Source: Nocardiopsis metallicus (GTDB taxonomy: Bacteria > Actinomycetota > Actinomycetes > Streptosporangiales > Streptosporangiaceae). From it: 64,000 nt of DNA. A program made the translations under genes and the position numbers. The notes beneath the pieces were generated by a model. It was not told the DNA's origin, ran no database searches, and was given only the letters and a program-made list of their open reading frames with translations. Numbering within the stretch: the stretch's first letter is position 1; every line of letters begins with the position of its first letter. The stretch spans positions 4,092,001 to 4,156,000 of the forward strand of contig NZ_JACHDO010000001.1 in assembly GCF_014201115.1 (NCBI RefSeq), given 5' to 3'. This document shows, piece after piece, positions 50,228-59,411 of this stretch.

Positions 50228-51562
50228 ATGGCCGCGACCGAGGTCGTCCAGTCCCGCCGGATCGTCACCGAGATCCCCGGCCCCAAGTCCCGCGCGATCC
50301 ACAAGCGCCGTTCCTCCGCCGTCGCCCAGGGCGTGGGCAGTGTGCTGCCCGTGTACGTGGAGCGCGCGGGCGGCGGCATCGTCGAGGACATCGACGGCAA
50401 CTCCCTGATCGACTTCGGTTCCGGCATCGCCGTGACCAACGTCGGCAACGCCGACCCCCGCGTGGTCGAGCGCGCCGCCGAACAGCTGGCCCGCTTCACC
50501 CACACCTGCTTCATGGTCAACCCGTACGAGGCGTACGTGGACGTGTGCGAGGCGCTCAACCGCGTCACCCCGGGCGACCACGAGAAGCGCTCCATCCTGC
50601 TGAACTCGGGTGCGGAGGCGGTCGAGAACGCCGTCAAGATCGCCCGCAGCGCCACCGGGCGCCAGGCCGTCGTGGTGTTCGACCACGCCTACCACGGCCG
50701 TACCAACCTCACCATGGGCCTGACCGCGAAGAACATGCCCTACAAGCACGGATTCGGGCCGTTCGCTGGCGAGATCCACCGGATGCCCATGGCCTACGCC
50801 TACCGCTGGCCGACCGGCCCGGACAACTGCGGCCCCGAGGCGGCGGCCGCGGCGATCGACCAGATCGTCAAGCAGGTCGGCACCGAGAACGTGGCCGCCA
50901 TGGTCATCGAGCCCATCCAGGGCGAGGGCGGCTTCATCGAGCCCGCCCCCGGCTTCCTGCCCGCGCTGGTGGAGTTCTGCCGCGCCAACGGGATCGTGTT
51001 CGTCGCCGACGAGGTGCAGACCGGCTTCGCGCGCACCGGTGACATGTTCGCCTGTGACCACGAGGGCGTCGTGCCGGACCTGATCACCACCGCCAAGGGC
51101 ATCGCGGGCGGTCTGCCGCTGGCCGCGGTGACCGGCCGCGCCGAGCTCATGGACGCCGTGCACGGCGGCGGTCTGGGCGGCACCTACGGCGGCAACCCGG
51201 CCGCCTGCGCCGCGGCGCTGGCCGCGCTGGAGGCGATCGAGTCCGACGACCTGACCGGCCGCGCCCGCGGGATCGGCGAGCTCATGCTGGGCCGTCTGAA
51301 CGCCTTCGCCGACAAGTTCGACGTGGTCGGCGACGTGCGCGGCCGCGGCGCGATGGTCGCGATCGAGCTGGTCAAGGACGGCAAGGAGCCCAACCCGGAG
51401 GCCGTGGCCCAGGTGCTGAAGCACTGCCACGCGCGCGGCCTGATCCTGCTGAGCGCGGGCACCTACGGCAACGTGATCCGGATGCTCCCGCCGCTGGTCA
51501 TCGGTGACGACCTGCTCCGCGAGGGGCTGGACATCCTCGAGGAGGCCCTGGCCGGGCTGTAG
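50228..51562 (+). CDS. gabT: 4-aminobutyrate aminotransferase (class III)
   Basis: 444 residues. The opening (EIPGPKSRAIHKRRSSAVAQ) is the usual GabT N-terminus. PLP motifs: NSGAEAVENAVKIAR, FDHAYHGRTNLTMGL, VFVADEVQTGFARTG, and the Schiff-base K290 in TTAKGIAGGLP. It transfers the amino group of GABA (or beta-alanine/delta-aminovalerate) to 2-oxoglutarate. No succinate-semialdehyde dehydrogenase follows it; the only semialdehyde dehydrogenase here is the MmsA type at 55489. GGAGG precedes the ATG. Confidence 0.92.
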   Translation: MAATEVVQSRRIVTEIPGPKSRAIHKRRSSAVAQGVGSVLPVYVERAGGGIVEDIDGNSLIDFGSGIAVTNVGNADPRVVERAAEQLARFTHTCFMVNPYEAYVDVCEALNRVTPGDHEKRSILLNSGAEAVENAVKIARSATGRQAVVVFDHAYHGRTNLTMGLTAKNMPYKHGFGPFAGEIHRMPMAYAYRWPTGPDNCGPEAAAAAIDQIVKQVGTENVAAMVIEPIQGEGGFIEPAPGFLPALVEFCRANGIVFVADEVQTGFARTGDMFACDHEGVVPDLITTAKGIAGGLPLAAVTGRAELMDAVHGGGLGGTYGGNPAACAAALAALEAIESDDLTGRARGIGELMLGRLNAFADKFDVVGDVRGRGAMVAIELVKDGKEPNPEAVAQVLKHCHARGLILLSAGTYGNVIRMLPPLVIGDDLLREGLDILEEALAGL

Positions 51563-51600
51563 TCCCCCGGTCGGGAGCAGCCGCCGGTCGGCGCCTGGCC

Positions 51601-51635
51601 CCCGGCGGCGTCCCAGCCCACAGGACGCCGCCGGG
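51601..51635. terminator. Bidirectional terminator between gabT and the Lrp gene
   Basis: CCCGGCGGCGTCC (51601-51613) and GGACGCCGCCGGG (51623-51635) form a perfect 13-bp stem with a 9-nt loop, followed on the plus strand by TTCTCTCGTT. Confidence 0.85.
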
Positions 51636-51654
51636 TTCTCTCGTTCGTGACCCG

Positions 51655-52143
51655 CTAGCGGGTTCCCCAGGCGTAGGTCTGTTTGCGAAGCTTGAGGTAG
51701 AGGAAGGTCTCGGTGCTCTCCACGGTGTCCACCGCCCGGATCGCGGCGAGGATGTCCAGCAGGCGGGCGTCGTCCTCGGCCACCACCTCGACCATGAGGT
51801 CGAAGGAGCCCGCGGTGATCACCACGTACTCCACCCCGTCGAGTTCGGAGACGGCGTCGGCGGCGGCGTTGAGGTCGCCGTTGGTGCGCACGCCGATCAT
51901 CGCCTGCCGGTTGAAGCCCAGGGTCATGGGATCGGTGACGCCCACCACCTGGACCAGCCCTGACTCCAGCAGGCGCTGGACGCGCTGGCGCACGGCGGCT
52001 TCGGACAGGCCGACGATCTTGCCGATGGCCGCGTAGGACAGGCGCCCGTCCTCCTGGAGGACCTCGATGATGCGCTTGGCCGTGTCGTCCAGCACCACCC
52101 CGTTGACCCTCCTGGTGGGCCCGGGGTCGAGCGGTTCGGTCAC
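51655..52143 (-). CDS. Lrp/AsnC-family transcriptional regulator
   Basis: 162 residues from GTG 52143, which has GGAGG 5 nt upstream. The HTH is DDTAKRIIEVLQEDGRLSYA followed by GLSEAAVRQRVQRL. The RAM ligand-binding domain follows (QAMIGVRTNGDLNAAADAV, VITAGSFDLMVEVVAED). It lies between the two omega-amino-acid loci and likely senses an amino acid. An imperfect 12-bp inverted repeat 25-62 bp upstream is the probable autoregulatory site. Confidence 0.93.
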   Translation of the reverse strand: MTEPLDPGPTRRVNGVVLDDTAKRIIEVLQEDGRLSYAAIGKIVGLSEAAVRQRVQRLLESGLVQVVGVTDPMTLGFNRQAMIGVRTNGDLNAAADAVSELDGVEYVVITAGSFDLMVEVVAEDDARLLDILAAIRAVDTVESTETFLYLKLRKQTYAWGTR

Positions 52144-52167
52144 AGGGTCCTCCACCCGTATGAATCA

Positions 52168-52205
52168 GGAATCCATTGTCGCGCCTGTTTTCTACAACGG
52201 ATTCC
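52168..52205. promoter_or_regulatory. Candidate Lrp operator (12-bp inverted repeat)
   Basis: GGAATCCATTGT (52168-52179) and ACAACGGATTCC (52194-52205) are inverted copies with 11 of 12 pairs and a 14-bp spacer, just before the lrp-type start. Confidence 0.55.
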
Positions 52206-52250
52206 AAAGTAACGTACTGGCGTGACAACCAGGTATCGAACAGGAAAGGC

Positions 52251-53855
52251 CTATTGCTGATCCCGGACCGAGTCCAGTGACAGCAGGGCCACGTGTAGTG
52301 ACAGGCAGGTCTCCACCGACTCCAGGTCGGCGTCGAGCACGTTGGAGATCCGGCGCAGGCGCTCGTAGAAGGCGGGCCTGGACAGGTGTGCCCGGCTCGC
52401 GGCCAGCGCCTTGTTGCGTCCCGCGCCGAGGTAGTGGCGCAGCATGTCGGCCAGGTCCCCGCCGTGCCGGGCGTCGTGGTCCAGCAGCGGGCCCAGCTCG
52501 CGCTCCACGTAGGTCTGCAGGCGCTCGTCGTCGCGGAACAGGTGCAGCAGCCCGCGCAGGTGCAGGTCGGGCAGCCGGTAGAAGGGGCGCCGGTCGCTCT
52601 GTTTGATCGCCACGTCGCCCACCTGGCGCGCCTCGAGGAAGGAACGGCGCACCTCGCGCACGCCCTCGGCAGCCGAACCCACAGCCAGCACGGCCGCGTC
52701 CCCCACAGCGCCCCGCACCCGGTCCGCGAGCAGGTGCAGCGTGGCGTCCAGGCGCTTGCGGTCCGGCAGGGCCAGCAGGATGCCCACCCGCAGGTCGTCC
52801 AGGGACCCCACCAGGGCGGGCAGGCGCAGCTCCCGACAGGCCCGGGCGGCGCCCTCGGCGGTGTCGGAGAGCCGCGCCTGGGCGGCCAGCCCGGTTCCGC
52901 TCTCGCGCAGCCGCAGGACCAGCCCGACCAGTTCGCGCCCGTTCAGGGGCACCCCGACCGCGCGCGCCCGGACCAGCGCCTCCTCGGGATCGGAGTAGGC
53001 GCGGTCGATGATGCCCGCGATGATCGTGCGGTGGGTCTGGCGCTCCAGGCTCTCCTGATGGCGCTCCAACAGACGGCCCAGGGCCAGAGTGGTGGCGGCG
53101 CGCTCGATGAGCATGGTCTGGCGGGCGCTGGGGGCGGCCCCGGTGATGAGGATCAGCCGCCCCCAGTCCTGGCCCCGGGCGCCGACCGTGGTGACCAGCC
53201 AGCCGGTGGCGGGCGCGTGCACGGTCCGGGTGCCGGTGCGGATCGACCGCGAGCGGCTCTCCCATGAGGTCAGCAGGGTGCCGGGGTCCTCGCCGTTGAG
53301 GTCGCAGGCCAGGACCTGGTGGGTGAGGTTCTCCAGGACGACCGGGCAGCCGGAGAGTTGGGCGACCTCGTGCAGGATCTGCCCGGCGTCGGCCCCCTCC
53401 ACGGACAGCTGGGTGAAGACCGAGTGGAGCTTCTCGGAGTCGCGCAGCTCCTCCAGCTGCTCGTTGACCACCCGGATGTGCACGGCCTCGGTGATCTCCA
53501 CGAAGCGCGCCTCGCGGTCGAGCAGGATGACCGGGATCCTCGCGTCGCGGGCGGCGTCGAGGAAGGCCTTGGGGAGTTCGGCGTGGTACTTGCGGCCGAG
53601 CTCGACCGCGATTCCGCTGACCCCGGCATCGGCGATGTCCTCGATGTAGCGGCGCAGGGCCTCGGGGTCGTCGGGCATGGCGATACCGGTGCTGAGCACG
53701 AGTTCACCGCCGCGCAGCAGGTGGGCGAGGTCGGTGACCTCGGCGATGTGCACCCAGCGCACGGCCACGTCGAGGTACTCGGAACCGGCCACCACGCGGG
53801 GTCGGGCCTTCTGGAGTGCGGGGAGCTGGAGGACCTCGGCAAGGGTGGGAAGCAC
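52251..53855 (-). CDS. PucR-family transcriptional regulator (second)
   Basis: 534 residues from GTG 53855. A TAGACT -10 (53867-53862, minus strand) ends 6 nt before this GTG, so the mRNA is probably leaderless; the ATG at 53894 would precede the promoter. Domains: PucR N-terminal (VRWVHIAEVTDLAHLLRGGE, LVLSTGIAMP), GAF-like middle part, C-terminal HTH_30 (MLRHYLGAGRNKALAASRAH, SRPAFYERLRRI). It is divergent from the aminotransferase at 54040, with repeated CATGTTGT motifs between them. Likely inducer: beta-alanine or a pyrimidine-degradation intermediate (inference). Confidence 0.9.
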   Translation of the reverse strand: MLPTLAEVLQLPALQKARPRVVAGSEYLDVAVRWVHIAEVTDLAHLLRGGELVLSTGIAMPDDPEALRRYIEDIADAGVSGIAVELGRKYHAELPKAFLDAARDARIPVILLDREARFVEITEAVHIRVVNEQLEELRDSEKLHSVFTQLSVEGADAGQILHEVAQLSGCPVVLENLTHQVLACDLNGEDPGTLLTSWESRSRSIRTGTRTVHAPATGWLVTTVGARGQDWGRLILITGAAPSARQTMLIERAATTLALGRLLERHQESLERQTHRTIIAGIIDRAYSDPEEALVRARAVGVPLNGRELVGLVLRLRESGTGLAAQARLSDTAEGAARACRELRLPALVGSLDDLRVGILLALPDRKRLDATLHLLADRVRGAVGDAAVLAVGSAAEGVREVRRSFLEARQVGDVAIKQSDRRPFYRLPDLHLRGLLHLFRDDERLQTYVERELGPLLDHDARHGGDLADMLRHYLGAGRNKALAASRAHLSRPAFYERLRRISNVLDADLESVETCLSLHVALLSLDSVRDQQ

Positions 53856-53861
53856 AACCGC

Positions 53862-53867
53862 CAGTCT
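53862..53867 (-). promoter_or_regulatory. TAGACT -10 of the leaderless pucR-type gene
   Basis: TAGACT on the minus strand, 6 nt before GTG 53855; it decides the start codon. Confidence 0.6.
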
Positions 53868-53962
53868 AGGACGTTCTGTCAGGTAGAGGGGCATTTTTCT
53901 TTACAGGGTGCGCGCACGGCCGGGCCTGTGAACAGTGGTTCCCGGACTGGAGGGATGCTTTA

Positions 53963-53997
53963 CATGTTGTAAATCCACCCAGCATGTTGTCAACATG
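53963..53997. promoter_or_regulatory. Twin CATGTTGT operator between pucR-type gene and aminotransferase
   Basis: CATGTTGTCAACATG (53983-53997) is a perfect palindrome with 7-bp arms. CATGTTGT also occurs at 53963-53970, exactly 20 bp (two helical turns) upstream, in TACATGTTGTAA. The sites lie 43-77 bp before the aminotransferase start and are the likely target of the divergent PucR protein. Confidence 0.65.
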
Positions 53998-54039
53998 GTG
54001 ATCCTGGCCAAGCCCGCGGGCGCTGGGGAGACTGGGGGC

Positions 54040-55326
54040 ATGTCGGAACTTCTCGCCCGCCACCGCGCGGTCATGCCCTCCTGGTTGCCCCTGTACTACG
54101 AGTCCCCGCTGGAGATCGTCAGCGGTAAGGGCGCCCGTGTCACGGACGCCGACGGCAACACCTACCTGGACTTCTTCACCGGCATCGTGACCAACATGCT
54201 CGGCTACGACGTCGCCGAGGTGCGCGAGGCGGTGGAGCGCCAGATCGCCAAGGGGGTCGTGCACACCTCCACGCTGTACCTCATCCGCTCCCAGGTGGAG
54301 CTGGCCGAGAAGATCGCGCGGCTGTCCGGAATCCCCGACGCCAAGGTGTTCTTCACCAACTCCGGCACCGAGGCCAACGAGACCGCCCTGCTACTGGCCA
54401 CCTACGCCCGCGGCAGCGACGAGGTGCTGGCCATGCGCGGCAGCTACCACGGCCGCTCCTTCGGCACCGTCGCGGTAACCGGTAACAAGGCGTGGAAGAA
54501 CTCCTCGCTCTCTCCGCTCAACGTGCACTACCTGCACGGCACCGACCACGCCTCCCCGGCGTTCCGCGGCCTGACCGAGCAGGAGTACATCGACGTCTGC
54601 GTCGCCGACCTGCGCGAGGTCCTGGACACCACGGCGCCCAACGTGGCCTGCCTGATCGCCGAACCGGTCCAGGGCGTGGGCGGGTTCGCGATGCCGCCGG
54701 ACGGGCTCTACGCCGCCTACAAGGAGGTCCTCGACGAGCACGGCATCCTGTTCGTCTCCGACGAGGTGCAGACCGGTTGGGGCCGGACCGGGACCAGCTT
54801 CTTCGGGATCGGCAACCACGGGGTCACCCCGGACGCCATGACCTTCGCCAAGGGGCTGGGCAACGGCTTCGCGGTGGGCGGTGTGGTGGCCCGCGGCGAC
54901 CTGATGGACGGCCTCAAGGCGCTGGGCGTGGCCACCTTCGGCGGCAACCCGGTGTCCATGGCCGCGGCCGGGGCCACCCTCGACTACGTGCTGGAGCACG
55001 ACCTCCAGGGCAACGCGCTGCGCCAGGGCGCCACCGTCACCGAGGGCCTGCGGGCGCTGCGCGAACTGGCCTGCGTGAAGGACGTGCGCGGCAAGGGACT
55101 GATGTTCGCGATCGAGATGGTCGACCCGGCCACGGGAGAGCCGTCGTCACCGCTGGCCGGGAAGGTGCTGGAGGCCACCCGCGAGCGCGGGCTGCTGGTG
55201 GGCAAGGGCGGCGTGCACGGCAACGTGCTGCGCATGGCCCCGCCGCTGACCCTGTCCTCGGAGGAGGCCGCCGAGGGCCGCGACATCCTGCTGGACGCCG
55301 TGCGCGCCGTCGCCGGCCAGGCCTGA
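54040..55326 (+). CDS. Class III aminotransferase, probably beta-alanine:pyruvate (AGXT2-like)
   Basis: 428 residues. PLP motifs: FFTNSGTEANETALLLATY, MRGSYHGRSFGTVAVTG, LFVSDEVQTGWGRTGTSFF, and K271 in TFAKGLGNGFAVGG. The opening SWLPLYYESPLEIVSGKGAR and the ALGVATFGGNPVSM segment resemble alanine-glyoxylate aminotransferase 2 / beta-alanine-pyruvate types rather than GabT. It is followed by mmsA, which would oxidise the malonate semialdehyde made from beta-alanine. The ATG at 54040 was chosen over upstream ATG 53995, which lies inside the operator palindrome. Confidence 0.87.
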   Translation: MSELLARHRAVMPSWLPLYYESPLEIVSGKGARVTDADGNTYLDFFTGIVTNMLGYDVAEVREAVERQIAKGVVHTSTLYLIRSQVELAEKIARLSGIPDAKVFFTNSGTEANETALLLATYARGSDEVLAMRGSYHGRSFGTVAVTGNKAWKNSSLSPLNVHYLHGTDHASPAFRGLTEQEYIDVCVADLREVLDTTAPNVACLIAEPVQGVGGFAMPPDGLYAAYKEVLDEHGILFVSDEVQTGWGRTGTSFFGIGNHGVTPDAMTFAKGLGNGFAVGGVVARGDLMDGLKALGVATFGGNPVSMAAAGATLDYVLEHDLQGNALRQGATVTEGLRALRELACVKDVRGKGLMFAIEMVDPATGEPSSPLAGKVLEATRERGLLVGKGGVHGNVLRMAPPLTLSSEEAAEGRDILLDAVRAVAGQA

Positions 55327-55488
55327 GGGCCGCCCCGGGGGGAAGGCGGGCAGCACGAAACCGCCTCCCGCTGGGGTCCCCCTACTCCCATTCAAGTCTG
55401 CGCACCGGCGGCCCGCCGGTGCCGGCCCGTCGCCCGCGGCCAACCCGGTCTGTGGACGGCCCCGGCACGAGGAAGAGGAAGCACAAGC

Positions 55489-56997
<1,509 letters not shown>

Positions 56998-57183
56998 CCG
57001 GAGTTCATCGAAATAACGGACGGATGTCTCTCACTGACGGTCTACGGCGGGCAACACGGAGTATCGTTGTTGCACGAAGCCCCTGACCGGGTGTGGCCGA
57101 GGGCCACGCGTGTCACGAGAGACCATCCTGGATAGACGCGCTCATTTCCCCTCCTCCCCATGGAAGCGGGCGCGTCAACGGAA

Positions 57184-57223
57184 GCGCTCCGGGTCCGAAT
57201 GACTCCCCCTGGACCCGGAGCGC
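57184..57223. terminator. Hairpin terminator after mmsA
   Basis: GCGCTCCGGGTCC (57184-57196) and GGACCCGGAGCGC (57211-57223) form a perfect 13-bp stem with a 14-nt loop, between mmsA and the convergent zinc-ribbon gene. The 282-bp gap contains no gene. Confidence 0.75.
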
Positions 57224-57279
57224 GACCGTCTCCGGCGGCCTCCGCGGCCGCACGGGATCAGCTGAACCAGCTGGCTCGG

Positions 57280-57540
57280 CTAACGTGCCGCGATCAGCGG
57301 CCCACCCGCGGAGACCGGCTGGTGGCCGATGATCCCCGCGCACTCGTCACATCCGTACGCGTGACTGCCGTCCGGAAGCTCGCCCAGAACCCGGCGGGGC
57401 CGGGGCCACTTGGCGTGGCAGACGACGCAGGCATCCCCCATGCACTGCGCCCCGCTCAGCCGACTCGGGTCGTAGACGTAGTTCTCGGATGCGGCGTCAG
57501 GCTTCGTGTCTGGTTCGCACATCGTGCTCGTTCCGCGCAA
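57280..57540 (-). CDS. Small zinc-ribbon-like protein of unknown function
   Basis: 86 residues from TTG 57540 (GGGGGAG about 8 nt upstream); ATG 57522 is an alternative giving 80 residues. Cysteines lie in CMGDACVVCHAKWPRPRR and GCDECAGIIGHQP, consistent with one or two zinc sites. Similar small proteins with CVVCHA-W-P and CDECA motifs are common in Streptomyces-like genomes, often near XRE/DUF397 genes, and have no known role. No regulator is adjacent here. Coding is supported by conserved-looking motif spacing and a frame free of the usual antisense bias. Confidence 0.7.
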   Translation of the reverse strand: MRGTSTMCEPDTKPDAASENYVYDPSRLSGAQCMGDACVVCHAKWPRPRRVLGELPDGSHAYGCDECAGIIGHQPVSAGGPLIAAR

Positions 57541-57683
57541 TGTCCTTGCTCCCCCCGTGGTTTAGGACAGTCTGGCGGGCCGATAGTTACCGGCTCTTTA
57601 TTGAATCAGAAGCTCTCGGCGCCTGGAAGGGTCCGGACCAATCTAAATCACTCCGTGCAGGGAAATCATAACCCTAAGTAACG

Positions 57684-57718
57684 AACCCTGGGAAGACCCC
57701 AGTTCAGGGTTGGTTTTT
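57684..57718 (+). terminator. Orphan intrinsic terminator on the plus strand
   Basis: AACCCTG (57684-57690) pairs with CAGGGTT (57705-57711), followed by GGTTTTT (57712-57718). No annotated plus-strand gene ends here: mmsA stops 690 bp earlier behind its own hairpin. It may end an unannotated small RNA in the AT-richer stretch 57541-57683. Confidence 0.55.
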
Positions 57719-57762
57719 CATACGAAGCGCCGGATATGTACAGACCCTCCAGGCGCCGGACC

Positions 57763-58575
57763 TTAGCCCTCCGAGCGCGGGGAGACCTCGAAACGGCGCA
57801 GCGACAGAGCCGGGTTGGTGACACGCACCGCGTCCACACGCGCGGCCGAAACCTCCGCGGCGGCGACCTCGAAGGTCTGCTCCCCCAGGGACGCGAGGGC
57901 GGTGCCCATAGGGTCGACGATCATGCTGTTACCCGCCCCCGTGGGCGCCGACTGCCCCGAAGCGGCCACGTAGACCGTGTTCTCGATGGCGCGCGCCCGG
58001 GCCAGCGTGCGCCAGTGGTCCTCCTTCAGCGGGCCGGGAACCCACTGGGCGGCCAGCAGCACCACGTGCGCCCCGGCCCCGGCGATCCGCCGGGTCACCT
58101 CCGGGAAGCGCAGGTCGTAACAGGTCTGGAGGCCGAAGACCACGCCGTCGACGGTGAAGGTCTCCGGGTCCTCGATCGGCCCGGGCGCGACCACGTCCGA
58201 CTCCTTGACCCCGAAGGCGTCGTAGAGGTGGATCTTGCGGTAGAGCGCGACGCGCTTGCCCTCGGGGGAGAGCGCGACCAGAGTGTTGGTGAAGCGGGCT
58301 GCACCCTCACCCCCGGACTCGTTGACCCCCAGCACCAGGTACACGCCCTCGCGGCGAGCGGTGTCCGCGGCGTCGGCCAGGAAGGGGCCGTCCAGGGGCT
58401 CGGCGGCCGCCACGTAGCGCTGGTCGGTGCGCGGGGCGGTGAACATCGTGTACTCGGGCAGCAGGACGACCTTCGCTCCCAGAGCGGCGGCCCGGGCGGT
58501 CAGCTCCGCCACCGAACGCTGGTTCTCGGCCTTGTCCTGACCCGGCGCGAACTGGGCGACCGCGACCTGCACCAT
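57763..58575 (-). CDS. Nitrilase-superfamily carbon-nitrogen hydrolase
   Basis: 270 residues from ATG 58575 with GGGGGGAA upstream. The catalytic triad is E41 (LLPEYTMF), K114 (ALYRKIHLYDAFG) and C152 (GLQTCYDLRFPE). KIHLYDAFG and length fit the Nit1/Nit2-like (deaminated glutathione amidase) branch; an omega-amidase or other amide hydrolase is also possible. It is unlikely to be beta-ureidopropionase, which is usually longer and carries different sequence around the Cys. It is divergent from the TetR gene. Confidence 0.9.
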   Translation of the reverse strand: MVQVAVAQFAPGQDKAENQRSVAELTARAAALGAKVVLLPEYTMFTAPRTDQRYVAAAEPLDGPFLADAADTARREGVYLVLGVNESGGEGAARFTNTLVALSPEGKRVALYRKIHLYDAFGVKESDVVAPGPIEDPETFTVDGVVFGLQTCYDLRFPEVTRRIAGAGAHVVLLAAQWVPGPLKEDHWRTLARARAIENTVYVAASGQSAPTGAGNSMIVDPMGTALASLGEQTFEVAAAEVSAARVDAVRVTNPALSLRRFEVSPRSEG

Positions 58576-58660
58576 CGAAATTCCCCCCTCATGGCCTGGG
58601 GCCAGCCCAGCCGGCAGCCCCGAACGTGCCCCGAGTGTACGCCCGGGGCACAGCACCCCC

Positions 58661-58697
58661 TTGCCAAGAGACTAAACAGGCGTTTAATGTATTGAAC
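58661..58697 (+). promoter_or_regulatory. tetR-type promoter with two overlapping palindromes
   Basis: -35 TTGCCA (58661-58666), 18-bp spacer, -10 TAATGT (58685-58690), then 7 nt to the ATG at 58698: a leaderless start. TAAACAGGCGTTTA (58673-58686) and GTTTAATGTATTGAAC (58682-58697) are overlapping inverted repeats covering the promoter, as expected for an autoregulating TetR protein. Confidence 0.65.
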
Positions 58698-59363
58698 ATG
58701 AGTTCAAGCAGGAAGGTTCCCCCCGACGGGGACCTCACCGCACGCGCCCGCATCCGGGACGCCGCCATCGAGTGCTTCGGTGAGAAGGGGTTCGGAGTCA
58801 CGGTGCGCGCGATCGCGGACCGGGCCTCGGTGTCCCCGGGACTGGTCATCCACCACTTCGGCAGCAAGGCCAAGCTCCGGGAGACCTGCGACGAGTACGT
58901 CAGGCAGGTGATCTACGAGGCCAAGAAGGAGTCGGTGAGCCACCCCAGCGCCGACGGGATGATCCGCTCCCTCAGGGCGGTCGACCAGTACTCCGGCCTC
59001 CTGGCCTACCTCTTCCGGGCCATGCAGGAAGGCGGGGAGCTCAGCCGGCACCTGTACGAGGCGATGGTCGCCGACGTGCAGAGCTACCTGGACATCGGCG
59101 TGCGCGAGGGCACCATCCGCCCCAGCCGCGACCCGGCCAAGCGGGCCCGCTGGCTGGCCGCCAACGGATTCGGCTCGATCCTGGTCCTCGTCACGATGCA
59201 GCGGGACCAGGAGAACCCCGACTTCGGCCAGGTGCTGCACGACTGGGAGCAGCAGTACATACTCCCGGCCCTGGAGGTGTACACCGAGGGCCTGCTGGCG
59301 GACCGCACCATGCTCGACGCCTACCTGGTCTACGTCAGCGATCCGCCCGAGGAGGAGCGCTGA
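58698..59363 (+). CDS. TetR-family repressor of the adjacent ABC exporter
   Basis: 221 residues. The N-terminal HTH is ARARIRDAAIECFGEKGFGV followed by TVRAIADRASVSPGLVIHHFGSKAKL. The C-terminal TetR domain (about 80-210) has a hydrophobic ligand pocket of unknown specificity. It is leaderless, overlaps its own operator, and is followed after 48 bp by an ABC exporter. This order (tetR-ATPase-permease) is typical of drug or antibiotic export operons in actinobacteria. Confidence 0.93.
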   Translation: MSSSRKVPPDGDLTARARIRDAAIECFGEKGFGVTVRAIADRASVSPGLVIHHFGSKAKLRETCDEYVRQVIYEAKKESVSHPSADGMIRSLRAVDQYSGLLAYLFRAMQEGGELSRHLYEAMVADVQSYLDIGVREGTIRPSRDPAKRARWLAANGFGSILVLVTMQRDQENPDFGQVLHDWEQQYILPALEVYTEGLLADRTMLDAYLVYVSDPPEEER

Positions 59364-59411
59364 CCCGCTCGGAGAGCAACAGATCCCCACCAGACCAGGA
59401 GTTGCACCACC

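Noticed and set aside
57541..57762. tRNA gene
   Set aside because: No cloverleaf, no GTTC-type T-loop and no acceptor-stem pairing could be made in this stretch.
57763..58575. Beta-ureidopropionase completing a pyrimidine to beta-alanine pathway
   Set aside because: Length, the KIHLYDAFG segment and the motif around C152 fit Nit-type amidases better; it is also separated from and opposite to the aminotransferase unit.
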